Shown here piece by piece: positions 31,736 through 40,676 of a DNA stretch of 55,749 bases. Below the pieces are notes generated by a model, which saw nothing but the letters and a program-made list of their open reading frames with translations, was not told the origin of the DNA and ran no database searches. The position numbers and the translations under genes were made by a program. Origin of the DNA: SAR202 cluster bacterium. GTDB taxonomy: Bacteria; Chloroflexota; Dehalococcoidia; Lucifugimonadales; GCA-2712585. The stretch covers positions 1-55,749 of the forward strand of contig VGZZ01000012.1 of NCBI GenBank assembly GCA_016872285.1. The letters are read 5' to 3'. Every line of letters begins with the position of its first letter. Position 1 is the stretch's first letter.

Positions 31736-32869
31736 TTACAGCTTGTACAGCCGCAGGCAGTTGTCCCAGAGGATTTTGCGTTTGGACTCGTCCGAGATGG
31801 GCATATGCTTTAGGAAGTACTGGGTGGAGCCGGGGTACTTGGCGTCGGGGTGGGGGTAGTCGGTGGAGAAAACGAAGACGTCGTCACCGACGGCATCGAT
31901 GGCGTGCTTGGCGGGGGTCTCCTCGCATTCGACGGAGACGTAGGCCTGACGGAAGAAATACTCGCTGGGCTTCATGGACAACTCGGCGTGCTCGACCTTG
32001 CCGGCCCATTCCAGATGCTCGTCCAGCCGCCAGAGCCAGAAAGGGAGCCACGAGCCGTTGCCTTCCAGGAAGCCGACGCGCAGCTTGGGGTGGCGGTGGA
32101 GGACGCCGCCGAGGGTGAAGGCGGCCACAGCCTGCATCTGCTCGAGGGGATGGGAGACAGCATGCTTCAGGGCGTACTTGCCCCCGCGCTCCCAGCGGTC
32201 GTTGCCGGTGGTGGGCTGGTAGGAGTTCATGCCCTCGTGGAAACCCAGGGCTGTGTCCAGGGATTCGATTTCACTCCACAGGGGGTCGTACTTAGGGAGT
32301 TCCCAGTATTCGCCCTCGCGGACGGGGTTAGGGCGGAGGAATACGGCTTTGAAGCCCAGATCATTGACGGCGCGTCGAGCTTCTTTAATCGCCAGCGAGA
32401 CATCGTGGATGGGAAGCATGCCGGAGCCGAACATACGCTTAGGATCTCCGTCGCGGCAGAAATCGGCCAGCCAGTCGTTGTAAGCCCGGGCGATGGCGCT
32501 GGACAGCTTCGGCTCCAGGTCGGAGAAGGCGCTGGCGTAAAGACCGCGCGATGGGAAGAGAACGGTCTTGTCGATACCTTCTTTGTCCATAGCGCGGACC
32601 TGAGCAGTGGCGTCAAAGTTGCGCTCCAGGTCGTGGGTGTACTGAGGGAGGAGGTCTTTGTTGATTCGATTGGTCTGGGTGGTGATGCCGGTGCCGGTGT
32701 GGGGCGGGTTGTTGCGGTGGCCGAGGCGGACGCGAAGGTCCATAGGCCAGTCAGTAAGGCCGATGGGGGCGTGTTTCTTCATGGAGGCCGGCATGTACTT
32801 TTGCCACAGGTCGGCGGGCTCCAGGACGTGCATGTCGCTGTCGAAAACTTTAAAACCTTGTTTGGCCAC
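31736..32869 (-). CDS. Amidohydrolase family 2 protein
   Basis: The 377-residue TIM-barrel metal hydrolase belongs to the amidohydrolase-related (ACMSD-like) group: N-terminal FDSDMHVLEPADLW gives the D-x-H metal site, a middle GFHEGMNSY supplies a His, LEGNGSWLPFWLWRLDEHLEW is a family signature and VFSTDYPHPDAKYPGS contains the last metal-binding Asp. Related enzymes decarboxylate or hydrolyse aromatic or cyclic compounds (for example ACMS decarboxylase or resorcylate decarboxylase); the substrate is unknown here. The similar gene at 33.1-34.2 kb and a crotonase and an MFS transporter nearby point to catabolism of an organic compound. Confidence 0.87.
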   Translation of the reverse strand: MAKQGFKVFDSDMHVLEPADLWQKYMPASMKKHAPIGLTDWPMDLRVRLGHRNNPPHTGTGITTQTNRINKDLLPQYTHDLERNFDATAQVRAMDKEGIDKTVLFPSRGLYASAFSDLEPKLSSAIARAYNDWLADFCRDGDPKRMFGSGMLPIHDVSLAIKEARRAVNDLGFKAVFLRPNPVREGEYWELPKYDPLWSEIESLDTALGFHEGMNSYQPTTGNDRWERGGKYALKHAVSHPLEQMQAVAAFTLGGVLHRHPKLRVGFLEGNGSWLPFWLWRLDEHLEWAGKVEHAELSMKPSEYFFRQAYVSVECEETPAKHAIDAVGDDVFVFSTDYPHPDAKYPGSTQYFLKHMPISDESKRKILWDNCLRLYKL

Positions 32870-33081
32870 GATTGATACCTCTGGGAGACTTCATGGCAAT
32901 TATTCAACGGAGGGGCCAGCGAATGCAACCTGGGAAGAAGCGCTTATACGTTTAGCAAGGCAACACTGAGATGCCGCCGGGCAGCCAGGGCGTGAACGCA
33001 AAGCCAGTGTGCGGGGTGTGATTGCGCCGAACATGGGGGCCGATTGCCGCGTGTTGTCCGACCGGCCCGGTCGTCTCCCTT

Positions 33082-34182
33082 CTACTTCGGCGAAGGGAAC
33101 CTGTACAGCCTGGAGGCGTTGTCATAGACGATTTTGCGCTTCACCGACTCCGGATGGCCCTGGAAGATGCGGTCTATAACCTCCTGGGAATGGGGGAAGG
33201 TGCCTTCGTCGTGGGGGTAGTCGCTGCCCCAGAGGAGGGCGCCGTCGCCGATGTAATCCAGGGTGGCGAGGGCTACCTCGTCGTCGCCGAAGGTGACGTG
33301 GCCCTGGCGCTTGAAATACTCGCTGGGCTTCATGTCCAGCTTGGGCTGGATCCACATGTGCTTCCGGCCATACTGCTCGTCCATAGCGTAGAGGGTCCAG
33401 GCCAGCCAGCCACCGCCGCATTCCACGATGACGAAGTTGAGGTCAGGGTGGCGCTGGGGGATGCCGGCGGCGATGAGGCGGGTGACAGGCTCAATGCCTT
33501 CCGCCATGGAGGTGACCATGTAGGTGAGGAAGCCGCCGCTCTTTTCCTCGCCGGGGTTGTCGGGCAGGTGGTCGTTCTCGCCGGTGGTGAAGTGGAGGCT
33601 GAAGACCATGCCCGTGTCCTCCAGGACGTCCCATAGAGGCTCATAGACGGGGAGGTTGTAGGGCTGGTTCAGGACGCTGATGGGCGAACTGACGACTCGA
33701 AATCCCTTCTTAGCCAGCCGTCGCACCTCCTCGACGGCCTTGGACACGTCTTTGGTGGGGAGGATGGCGGCAGGGGCGAAGCGGTCCTGGTGAGCGCCAA
33801 AGATATCGAAGACCCAGTCGTTGTAGGCTTTGGCGGAGGCGAGCTGGAAATTGGCGTCGGGGGAGGCGGTAAGGGCCAGGAGGGAGTTGCAGTAGATGAC
33901 CTCGCCGGTGATGTTGTCGCGCTTCATGTCCTTGAGGCGGCGGGGAATGTCGCGTCCGCCGAAGGGGTCCTGGCGGAACTGGCGGTTGAGGTCGTCCTCG
34001 TTGATGTTGGCCTCGGCCAGGTCATAGCGGCGGGTCTTACGGCCCTCGGCGACGGAGTACTCGCCGCCGTTGATGGTCTCTTTGTGGGGCAAGCGGTGGC
34101 GATACTGGGCGGGGACGCGCTGCTGGTAGCTTTCGTCCTCGTCAACGTGGGAGTCGGCGGAGATAAACTTTACGGGGGCCAT
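33082..34182 (-). CDS. Amidohydrolase family 2 protein
   Basis: This is a 366-residue paralogue of the 31.7-kb enzyme. Metal sites are ISADSHVDED at the N-terminus (D-x-H), SLHFTTGEND in the middle, and LLWGSDYPHDEGTFPHS near the C-terminus. VIVECGGGWLAWTLYAMDEQYGRKH is the family signature helix. The 30-70 region (PHKETINGGEYSVAEG) is an insertion typical of a subset of these enzymes. The substrate is unknown. It is separated by 212 bp from the first amidohydrolase and 81 bp from the crotonase gene on the same strand, so the three may form one transcription unit. Confidence 0.87.
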   Translation of the reverse strand: MAPVKFISADSHVDEDESYQQRVPAQYRHRLPHKETINGGEYSVAEGRKTRRYDLAEANINEDDLNRQFRQDPFGGRDIPRRLKDMKRDNITGEVIYCNSLLALTASPDANFQLASAKAYNDWVFDIFGAHQDRFAPAAILPTKDVSKAVEEVRRLAKKGFRVVSSPISVLNQPYNLPVYEPLWDVLEDTGMVFSLHFTTGENDHLPDNPGEEKSGGFLTYMVTSMAEGIEPVTRLIAAGIPQRHPDLNFVIVECGGGWLAWTLYAMDEQYGRKHMWIQPKLDMKPSEYFKRQGHVTFGDDEVALATLDYIGDGALLWGSDYPHDEGTFPHSQEVIDRIFQGHPESVKRKIVYDNASRLYRFPSPK

Positions 34183-34263
34183 GGCGTGCCTCCTGGCGAG
34201 AGTAAGTTAAAAGGATTTGGGGAGATTTTAGCGCATTTTGGGGACGGATGGGATAGTAGGAAC

Positions 34264-35055
34264 CTAGAACCTCGGTTGCCGCCGCTCTTTGAAGGCCTGG
34301 ATGCCTTCGGCTGGGTCTGGGTGTGAGGAGAGGTAGTCGACGAAGCTTTCGATTTCTTGAACGACGCCGTCTTTCAAGGGCAGGTCGAGGCCGTGGTGGA
34401 CGGCGGTCTTGATGCGGCGAAGACTTTCGGCGCTTTTGGGGCGGAGCTGATCGAGGAGGGCCTGGAGTTCCGAGTCTAGCTTGTCGGCGGGGTCGGCGCG
34501 CAGGGCCAGGCCCCACCCGGCGGCCTCGGCGCCGGAGAGGCGGCGGCCAGTGAGCATCAGATCCATGGCGCGCTGGTAGCCGACCTTGCGAGGCAACCGC
34601 TGGGTGGCGCCGCCGCCGGGCATAAGGCCAAAGTTGGCGTGCTGGTCGCCCATCTGGGCGTCATCGGCGGCGAGGATGAGGTCGCAGGCCAGGGCCAGTT
34701 CGAGACCGCCGGCGAGGCAGAAGCCGTGGACGACGGCGATGACAGGAAGGGGAAGGGCTTCCAGACGGAAGAAGAGGCCGTTGAGCAATTCAATGAAGGG
34801 CTTAAGTTTTCTCGGCTCCTTCATGACTGATTCGACGTAGCGCAAGTCAGCGCCGGCGCAGAATGCGCGGCCTTCGCCTCGGATGATCAGGGCTTTGAGG
34901 CTGGGTGTGGCTTCGACTCGCGAGAGGGCATCGTGAAGCTCGCGGGCCATGGCGGGGTCCAGGGCGTTGAGGGCGTCGGGACGGGCGAGGGTGAGGGTGG
35001 CGACAGGGGCGGCGATAGATAGTTTTATGGTCTTGAAGCCGTCTTGAGTGTCCAT
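34264..35055 (-). CDS. Enoyl-CoA hydratase/isomerase (crotonase) family protein
   Basis: This 263-residue crotonase is canonical. IIRGEGRAFCAGADL is the first oxyanion-hole strand, VHGFCLAGGLELALACDLILAADDAQMGD the second with a catalytic Glu in GGLELA, and FGLMPGGGATQRLPRKVG follows as in most enoyl-CoA hydratases. The second catalytic Glu position reads Gly (LMPGGG), as in several isomerase or hydrolase subgroups. It is therefore better called a crotonase than a proven hydratase. It is the first gene of the minus-strand group leading into two amidohydrolases, and is divergent from the MFS gene with only 31 bp between start sites. Confidence 0.9.
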   Translation of the reverse strand: MDTQDGFKTIKLSIAAPVATLTLARPDALNALDPAMARELHDALSRVEATPSLKALIIRGEGRAFCAGADLRYVESVMKEPRKLKPFIELLNGLFFRLEALPLPVIAVVHGFCLAGGLELALACDLILAADDAQMGDQHANFGLMPGGGATQRLPRKVGYQRAMDLMLTGRRLSGAEAAGWGLALRADPADKLDSELQALLDQLRPKSAESLRRIKTAVHHGLDLPLKDGVVQEIESFVDYLSSHPDPAEGIQAFKERRQPRF

Positions 35056-35158
35056 AGCTCATCATGTTACAGCTTAAAACACGGGTTTGCAGGACAGGAT
35101 ACCCACGGAATATTGCGCCGCTGTCCATGGCGGGAGTAGGATGGCTTCTTGCAGAAAT

Positions 35159-36658
35159 ATGGGCCTACTAAGCACATATCGTGAAGTGATGGACACACCG
35201 ATGCGGCGGCAGGTGGTCGTCGCACTGAGCGCGGCGTACTTGCTGGTGCAGGTGTCCAGCTTCCCGGTGGCGCTGACGCTACCCAGCATTGCCGACCATT
35301 TCAACGTGAGCGTGACCACGGCGGCGTGGGTGATGATCGCCAACCTGCTGGTGCTGGGTAGCACGGTGTACCTGGCGGCCAAACTGGGCGACAGGTATGG
35401 GCACAAAGAAGCCTTCTTCATCGGCATTGTTATCATAACGCTGGCGGCGGCGGGGGCGGCGTTTTCGCAGAGCTTGGAGCAGTTAATCATTTGCAGGGCG
35501 TTGCAGGGCATCGGCGCGGCCTTCGCGACAGGAAACATCAACGCCATACTGGCGGGCACCTTCCCGTGGCAGCAGCGAGGGCGGGCCTTCGCCATGCCGG
35601 TGACGGCGGGCCAAGTCGGAGTTTTTTTGAGCCTCATCTTCTTTACCATCTTCCTGCAGTACATAAGCTGGCGGGCCGTCTTCATCACTTTTATTCCTCT
35701 TGGGATCATGGCTATCGCGGCGGGATTGCCGCTGCTGAAGCACAAAGACACGCGGCCTCAGTTAGCGCAGGTGCCGATTAATTTTGTGGGCGGGATACTG
35801 TTCATCGGCGCGATAGCCACGCTAATCCTGGCGAGCTCACACCTACACTCCGGCGAGGAATCGTTCACCAGCTCGGACGCAATAAGCTACCACATACCGA
35901 TGCACATACTGTTCGCGGGACTGCTGGCGGCGTTCATCGTGGCGGAATTAAAAATGAAGCAGTCCTTCCTTGATTTCCGGCAGTTTAAGAACAGCAACTT
36001 TTCGATGGCGCTGTTTTCGAACATCAGCTTCCACCTATCGATGCTGGCGATTATGACCCTGGTGCCCATTATGGTTCAGAAGGGATTTGCCAAGGACCCT
36101 ATCTTTATTATCTACGTGCTTCTGCCCCACGAGTGCGTGAACCTGTTCGTGCCGATGGTGGCGGGCTGGTACTACGACCGGCATCGCCCTCGACTGCTGC
36201 GTCCTATAGCCCTGTCGCTGATAGCTTTGGGCATAATTCTGGTGGGCATTGTGGGCCTGAGGGTGCCCTTCTGGTACGTACCGCTGCTGATACTGCCGGC
36301 GTCCCTGGGGACCGGGCTGTTCAACACCATCAACAACACGGCGATTATGAACTCGGTGTCAGCGGAGCAGCGGGGGTTCGCGTCGGGGATGATAGAGACG
36401 ACGCGGCACGTGGGGCATACCCTGGGCGCGACGATTGCGGCATCGGCCATGGCGCTGGCGACACCGGTGGCGCTGGACTTGCTGGAGCCGGGGGAGTCGA
36501 AGGGATATGTGCGGGACGGCATCCAGGCGGCGACGCTGGCGGTGGTATGGCTGATTATCGCCGGGGCGGTAGTGGCGTTTTACCACAAGGCTGCATTGCC
36601 GCTTAAGTCGGGAAGGGATGCGACGCCGCAGGCTCCGGCGTCGGGGGATGGGGGATAG
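35159..36658 (+). CDS. MFS transporter, DHA2-like (14-helix) family
   Basis: From ATG 35159 (MGLLSTYREVMDTPMRRQVV) the product is about 499 residues with some 14 hydrophobic segments. VMIANLLVLGSTVYLAAKLGDRYGHKEAF holds the MFS loop-2 motif (G-D-R-x-G-H/R). ICRALQGIGAAFATGNINAIL is the antiporter-type motif C region. This fits drug:H+ or small-solute exporters of the DHA2 type. Earlier in-frame ATGs at 35087 and 35141 are possible. It is divergent from the crotonase/amidohydrolase group and may export or import the compound these enzymes handle. Confidence 0.87.
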   Translation: MGLLSTYREVMDTPMRRQVVVALSAAYLLVQVSSFPVALTLPSIADHFNVSVTTAAWVMIANLLVLGSTVYLAAKLGDRYGHKEAFFIGIVIITLAAAGAAFSQSLEQLIICRALQGIGAAFATGNINAILAGTFPWQQRGRAFAMPVTAGQVGVFLSLIFFTIFLQYISWRAVFITFIPLGIMAIAAGLPLLKHKDTRPQLAQVPINFVGGILFIGAIATLILASSHLHSGEESFTSSDAISYHIPMHILFAGLLAAFIVAELKMKQSFLDFRQFKNSNFSMALFSNISFHLSMLAIMTLVPIMVQKGFAKDPIFIIYVLLPHECVNLFVPMVAGWYYDRHRPRLLRPIALSLIALGIILVGIVGLRVPFWYVPLLILPASLGTGLFNTINNTAIMNSVSAEQRGFASGMIETTRHVGHTLGATIAASAMALATPVALDLLEPGESKGYVRDGIQAATLAVVWLIIAGAVVAFYHKAALPLKSGRDATPQAPASGDGG

Positions 36659-36663
36659 AAATG

Positions 36664-36695
36664 AGAGAGGGCGCGGACTAAAGTCCGCGCCCTCT
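36664..36695. terminator. Convergent rho-independent terminator
   Basis: GAGAGGGCGCGGACT and AGTCCGCGCCCTCTC are perfect complements separated by AA. It sits between the MFS gene (stop 36658) and the minus-strand protease, whose last codons and stop (36678-36680) lie inside the stem. Confidence 0.78.
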
Positions 36696-38366
36696 CTTCG
36701 CGCAGAGTTGGAGAGGCCATTTGGCGATGCCGGTGATGGCAATCATGCCGGTGCCCCACTTGTTCACCCAGTCGACGGGGAGGTAGGCGTAGCCCAGGTC
36801 ACCCCAGCCGGTGCCCCAGGAGTTCTTCAGGATGAAGTACCCGCCGCCAGAGGCCTTGGGCGCGCCCGCCGGCAGCTTGCTGTTATCGATGTAGCCGGTG
36901 ATGCAGGCGCAGTGGCCACCATCGCTTTTAGTCTCGTTGGCGCTGTAGGCAACGTAGCCGCCGCTCTGGTTCCGGAAGGAGTCTGGGACGTTGAAGCAGA
37001 AGACGATGGGGACTCTATTGGCGAGGTATGCCTTGGCCGTGGATACCTCCTGGTCGTTGGAGAAGGGGTCCCAGATGACGTCGGCGGAGTTAATGCGGAA
37101 GCCGGAGGTCCCGGGGATGTCTGTGTCGTAGACACAGACTTCATACCTTTCGATGGTCTCGATGAGCTCGGTCACCGGCTCGCAGACCCACTCCTCGATA
37201 ATCTCGCTGATAATGCCGCCGATGATGGGTATCTTTTCTACCTCTTTTTCTACCCAGGAGCAGGACTCGGTCACCACCTCTTTAACGTGTTTGGTCTCCA
37301 CCTGGTAGCACTTAAGGGCGGCCTGGTGGTTGGTGTCTGAGCAGGCCTCGCCGTTGTAGCCGGAGCAGGAGTTGGTGTACCTGCGCTGGCTGTCGCTCTC
37401 GGTGCGGGACTGGGACTGGTTGTAGTCCCAGTCCCTCTCGAAGGGAAACTCGTAGGACTTGGTGAGGGCCTGGAGCAGGACGCTATAGGCGGCGTTGTAG
37501 CCGTCGCCGTACCAGTCGGGCGGGATAGGGAACCACTTGAGCTTTTCCTTCATGTACAGGTCCTGCTCGGACAGGTTGACCCAGCGGCTGTGCTTGACGG
37601 CGATGGCGCTTTCGACGGCGGCGATGATGCCAAAGGCGGTGCAGGTGCCGCGGTTGCCCTGGTCTCGAACGCAGGTGGTGTACCACTTGAGGGGCCACCA
37701 GCAGTTGGATAGGATGCCGCTGGCGTTGGCGTTGGTGCCGGGGGTCATGTCCGAGTCGCCGCCGAAGCCTGTGCCCTCTTCCTTGTCGCAGGAAGCGGGG
37801 TACTTGGCGGGCTTGAGAGTGAGACCTTTGAGGGCTGTTACCAATGAGAAAGAGGTATTGGCAAGGCTGATAACAGACTTGTTGGCCGCCAGAACGGTCC
37901 TGGCGGAGGCAGGTGAGGCCACGGCGGTCAGCTTGGACTTGTCCGCCACGGTTAGCTTCTGACCGGCGGTGATGCCCTGAAGGGAGGTAAAGAGCTTGCC
38001 CTGGTACTCCTTGGTGGCCAACTGTCGCCGCATGAGGACGGCGTCGCGGGCCAGGGAGTCGGGGTGGAGGAGCTTGACGGTGCGGACGCTGCCAGCGGCG
38101 GTCTTGAAACTTAGCTTGGGCGCTACGTAGTTCTTGGAGGGGCCGAAGGCCTCATAACGCTTCACGATTTCTGAATTGGCGGCGAAGAGCCTTTTGAATT
38201 CGCGGCTGGTGTTGGCCCGGGTCAGGGCGTTTTTGTCTATGCTGGACTTGATGGAGGCCGGGGTGATTATCCGGTTCTCGGGCTCTTTTACAAGGGCCTG
38301 GAAGTCCGACTTTTTCATCACGGGCAGTGAGGACCGACCGGTTATGGGCTTTAACTGGATTATCAT
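36678..38366 (-). CDS. Papain-like (C1A family) cysteine protease with large insertion
   Basis: Catalytic motifs of papain-like peptidases are all present: oxyanion Gln and nucleophile in DQGNRGTCTAF (C242), His in SDGGHCACITGY (H485) and Asn in LKNSWGTGWGDLGY (N515). The first 230 residues may serve as a pro-region. The Cys-to-His distance is 243 residues, far above the usual 130-160; the extra part (about residues 295-420) is Cys-rich and contains a hydrophobic IPIIGGIISEIIEEWV segment. The start at 38366 lacks an ideal ribosome site and no signal peptide is visible at this N-terminus, so secretion is unproven. Activity is likely intact, since all catalytic residues are present. Confidence 0.87.
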   Translation of the reverse strand: MIIQLKPITGRSSLPVMKKSDFQALVKEPENRIITPASIKSSIDKNALTRANTSREFKRLFAANSEIVKRYEAFGPSKNYVAPKLSFKTAAGSVRTVKLLHPDSLARDAVLMRRQLATKEYQGKLFTSLQGITAGQKLTVADKSKLTAVASPASARTVLAANKSVISLANTSFSLVTALKGLTLKPAKYPASCDKEEGTGFGGDSDMTPGTNANASGILSNCWWPLKWYTTCVRDQGNRGTCTAFGIIAAVESAIAVKHSRWVNLSEQDLYMKEKLKWFPIPPDWYGDGYNAAYSVLLQALTKSYEFPFERDWDYNQSQSRTESDSQRRYTNSCSGYNGEACSDTNHQAALKCYQVETKHVKEVVTESCSWVEKEVEKIPIIGGIISEIIEEWVCEPVTELIETIERYEVCVYDTDIPGTSGFRINSADVIWDPFSNDQEVSTAKAYLANRVPIVFCFNVPDSFRNQSGGYVAYSANETKSDGGHCACITGYIDNSKLPAGAPKASGGGYFILKNSWGTGWGDLGYAYLPVDWVNKWGTGMIAITGIAKWPLQLCAKRGRGL

Positions 38367-38621
38367 GGTTTGCTAATCTTTGTCGCATACTCCTTAAAGT
38401 AATCTTTGGCAATCCTGGTGACAGATGCTCTACCTCAATGCTCTCGGTGTGCTCACGTAGCTGTTTGGCTTTGAGGATTCCACCAAAGCGGCAGACCTTA
38501 CCTGAAGAAATTCCAATTAAGTAAGATAAGCTGAGGGTGGCTAGCGGAGCGACAGAGCATGGCGCAGGACGCGCTCAGGGCTAATATGGGTTCTCATCTA
38601 CCAGCAGCGATGTGAAGGATT

Positions 38622-39134
38622 CTAGGCGCTTTTGCCTTGGGCTTGCTGCTCCAATCGGCGGCGCTCACGGTTGGTGATGGAGGTAATGACCTCGTCCACG
38701 TGCATACGGCCTACGGGGCCGGAGGCGTAGAGGGTGCCGAAGAGCGTGCCGCCTCGCAGGACAAGGAACTCCATGGGCTGGGGGTAGTGGCCGTGGTGGT
38801 CGTCGGCCCACCAGGGGTCGAAATCGACAAGCTGGTCAGGCCTGACGCCGTAAGCGATGGGGAAGGTGAGGCCGTTGTCGCGGGCCATGGCCTCGGTGGA
38901 GGCCTTGTCATCCACTGTAGCAGCGACGACCTGCGCACCCAGGGCCTCCAGGTCTTTAAGCTTGGACTGGTAGGCGACTAACTGCCGCCGGCAGTAGCTT
39001 CACCAGTTGCCTCGGTAGAAGAGAAGGACGAGGTAGCGGCCTGTCATGTCGTCGGGGAGGGTGACGGCGCGGCCGTCGGTGAGGCTGAGGGAGAGGCGGG
39101 GCAGCTTGTCGCCCTGGGCGAGTTTTTGGGGCAT
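38622..39134 (-). CDS. Peroxiredoxin/thioredoxin-like selenoprotein (WUxxC)
   Basis: From ATG 39134 (ribosome site AGAGGTGG) the frame runs through a TGA at 39002-39000 to a stop at 38622, giving 170 residues. The TGA falls in VLLFYRGNW-U45-SYC48-RRQL, where relatives of the AhpC/TSA-like family (FYRGxWCPxCRxQL) have the reactive Cys. The site is thus U-x-x-C. These proteins reduce peroxides or act as thiol oxidoreductases in the cytoplasm or envelope. The rest of the domain (LEALGAQVVAATVDDKAS, FPIAYGV, PMEFLVLRGGTLF) is intact. Selenocysteine at this position is known in such proteins and raises reactivity. A hairpin follows the TGA. Confidence 0.9.
38978..38997 (-). promoter_or_regulatory. 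Putative SECIS hairpin of the peroxiredoxin-like gene
   Basis: On the minus strand CTACTGCC (38997-38990) pairs with GGCAGT, a bulged T and AG (38986-38978) around a GGC loop. The perfect inner stem is 6 bp. A bulged U resembles that of the fdhF element, but the loop lies only 11-13 nt after the TGA, closer than usual. Confidence 0.5.
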
Positions 39135-39210
39135 GGGCCACCTCTTGTGGGGTGGGTAAGGGGAGGATACAGGGATAGGATGGGAGAGGGCAAGTAGATT
39201 AAGGAATTTC

Positions 39211-40590
39211 CTATTTCCGTCTTAGCCTTGCCTTGGCAATCTCATGGTCATGGGCTAACTCTAGAAGCCTTTTACCTACGCCAGGAATACTTAAGTCAAC
39301 ATACCTGCAGCCGATTTCTTGAATAGACCAATAGCAGTCCCACAGACATTCAACCGCAAATGTGGTTGGAAAATCCTGATCTGAAGCAGCAAGGACTTTG
39401 GCAGCACGCCAGCGAGTCAACGAGTATGGAGTCTCAATAAAGCTAGTTATGGCCTCTGGATAGGGCGCACCTTTCGGTAGACGCGCTAACGATTCCAGGA
39501 TAGAGCCCTCTCGATACATCTGATGCTTTGGGTCAGAGTGCGCTATGCTCAAAGCTACACGGAGCATGGGCACATCTTTTAACTGGGCGTGCTGCTTCAA
39601 AATACGCTCACCTGCGACACGCATACGCCATGAACGAGAGGAGAACCATCCTCTTGCGTCCCGCAAGGTGTATCGGGCCGGCAGAGACTCCATATAATCA
39701 TATGCGGCATGCCTGTGAGCCGCGCGAGTGCGTGACCGAATAATGCTTACAGCCAGTGGAATAGCGACGGGATTATGTTGTCTCCCTAAAGCTCTGAGAG
39801 CAGTCGCAACCACTCTTTCCGAGGTACTCCCTAATGCCTGTTCAAGCAAAGCTGTATCTTCTGCACTTTTCCTAGCGCTTAATATTTGCCCAATAATGCG
39901 CCAACTGCCTGAAGGAGCAATTCCTAGCAGTTCCGAGGTTGACATACTCTCATGCGGCTCAGCATTCGTATGACGCTTATGACGTCGCCCCAACTTCTCA
40001 TAGGCCTCTCTAATATGGGGGTGTGTCTCCTTCCAAGTGTTCCACGGTTCAATGTCAAAATCATAACTATCTAGCCGTTGCAGGATATCTTCTACCGAGA
40101 ACCGCTGACAGATGATCTCAGCTAAGCTCAGTAGCTTCTTCTGCTCTAGCAGATCGCTAAGAATAAATAGCGCATCGTCCCACTGCGTGCCTGACTCCAC
40201 CTGGTTACGGAGTACAGCGAGGGCAAGTAGGTGGCCACGCTTTGCCATCTCACCTAACGTGTTGATGGCTATCCAACCTGAGTCCTCTTCCATTAAGCCA
40301 CTCAAGTACTCTCCTACGCATGTTACATCCATGCTGGTACGCAGCATTATTTCAGCATAGTATTCTTCGCGGTCCTCAATCTGGCGATCCCACTTTGGGT
40401 TGTACATAAGACAGTGCATCAATGCCTTGTGCACTTCCATGTAATCTGACTTCAACGCAAGCAGATAGCCAGCGCCGCGGCCGCGCTGAAGCATCCCCAG
40501 GAGCGTGTCTGGAGCGGCGAGTTCTACAGCGGTATCCGACATGAGTTGGATTCTAGCATATGCCTTACTTACCTCCGGTTTTAACTTCAC
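39211..40590 (-). CDS. HEAT-repeat-like protein of unknown function
   Basis: A GTG start at 40590 is preceded by GAGGAGG six bases upstream. The 459-residue product is all-helical with paired helices of 30-40 residues, for example VVATALRALGRQHNPVAIPLAVSIIRSRTRAAHRHAAYDYMESLP and SLTRWRAAKVLAASDQDFPTTFAVECLWD, typical of HEAT/armadillo-type scaffolds. No enzymatic motif is visible. Its base composition is notably lower in GC than that of the flanking genes, so it may have been acquired horizontally. It is monocistronic, with its own spacer to the selenoprotein gene. Confidence 0.65.
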   Translation of the reverse strand: MKLKPEVSKAYARIQLMSDTAVELAAPDTLLGMLQRGRGAGYLLALKSDYMEVHKALMHCLMYNPKWDRQIEDREEYYAEIMLRTSMDVTCVGEYLSGLMEEDSGWIAINTLGEMAKRGHLLALAVLRNQVESGTQWDDALFILSDLLEQKKLLSLAEIICQRFSVEDILQRLDSYDFDIEPWNTWKETHPHIREAYEKLGRRHKRHTNAEPHESMSTSELLGIAPSGSWRIIGQILSARKSAEDTALLEQALGSTSERVVATALRALGRQHNPVAIPLAVSIIRSRTRAAHRHAAYDYMESLPARYTLRDARGWFSSRSWRMRVAGERILKQHAQLKDVPMLRVALSIAHSDPKHQMYREGSILESLARLPKGAPYPEAITSFIETPYSLTRWRAAKVLAASDQDFPTTFAVECLWDCYWSIQEIGCRYVDLSIPGVGKRLLELAHDHEIAKARLRRK

Positions 40591-40676
40591 AAATCCTCCT
40601 CACAATCTTTGCAGACCCTTATTACCCCCGCTCTAAGGTTAGTTGGACGGTTTAATCTCACCTTAGGAGCGGAGTC

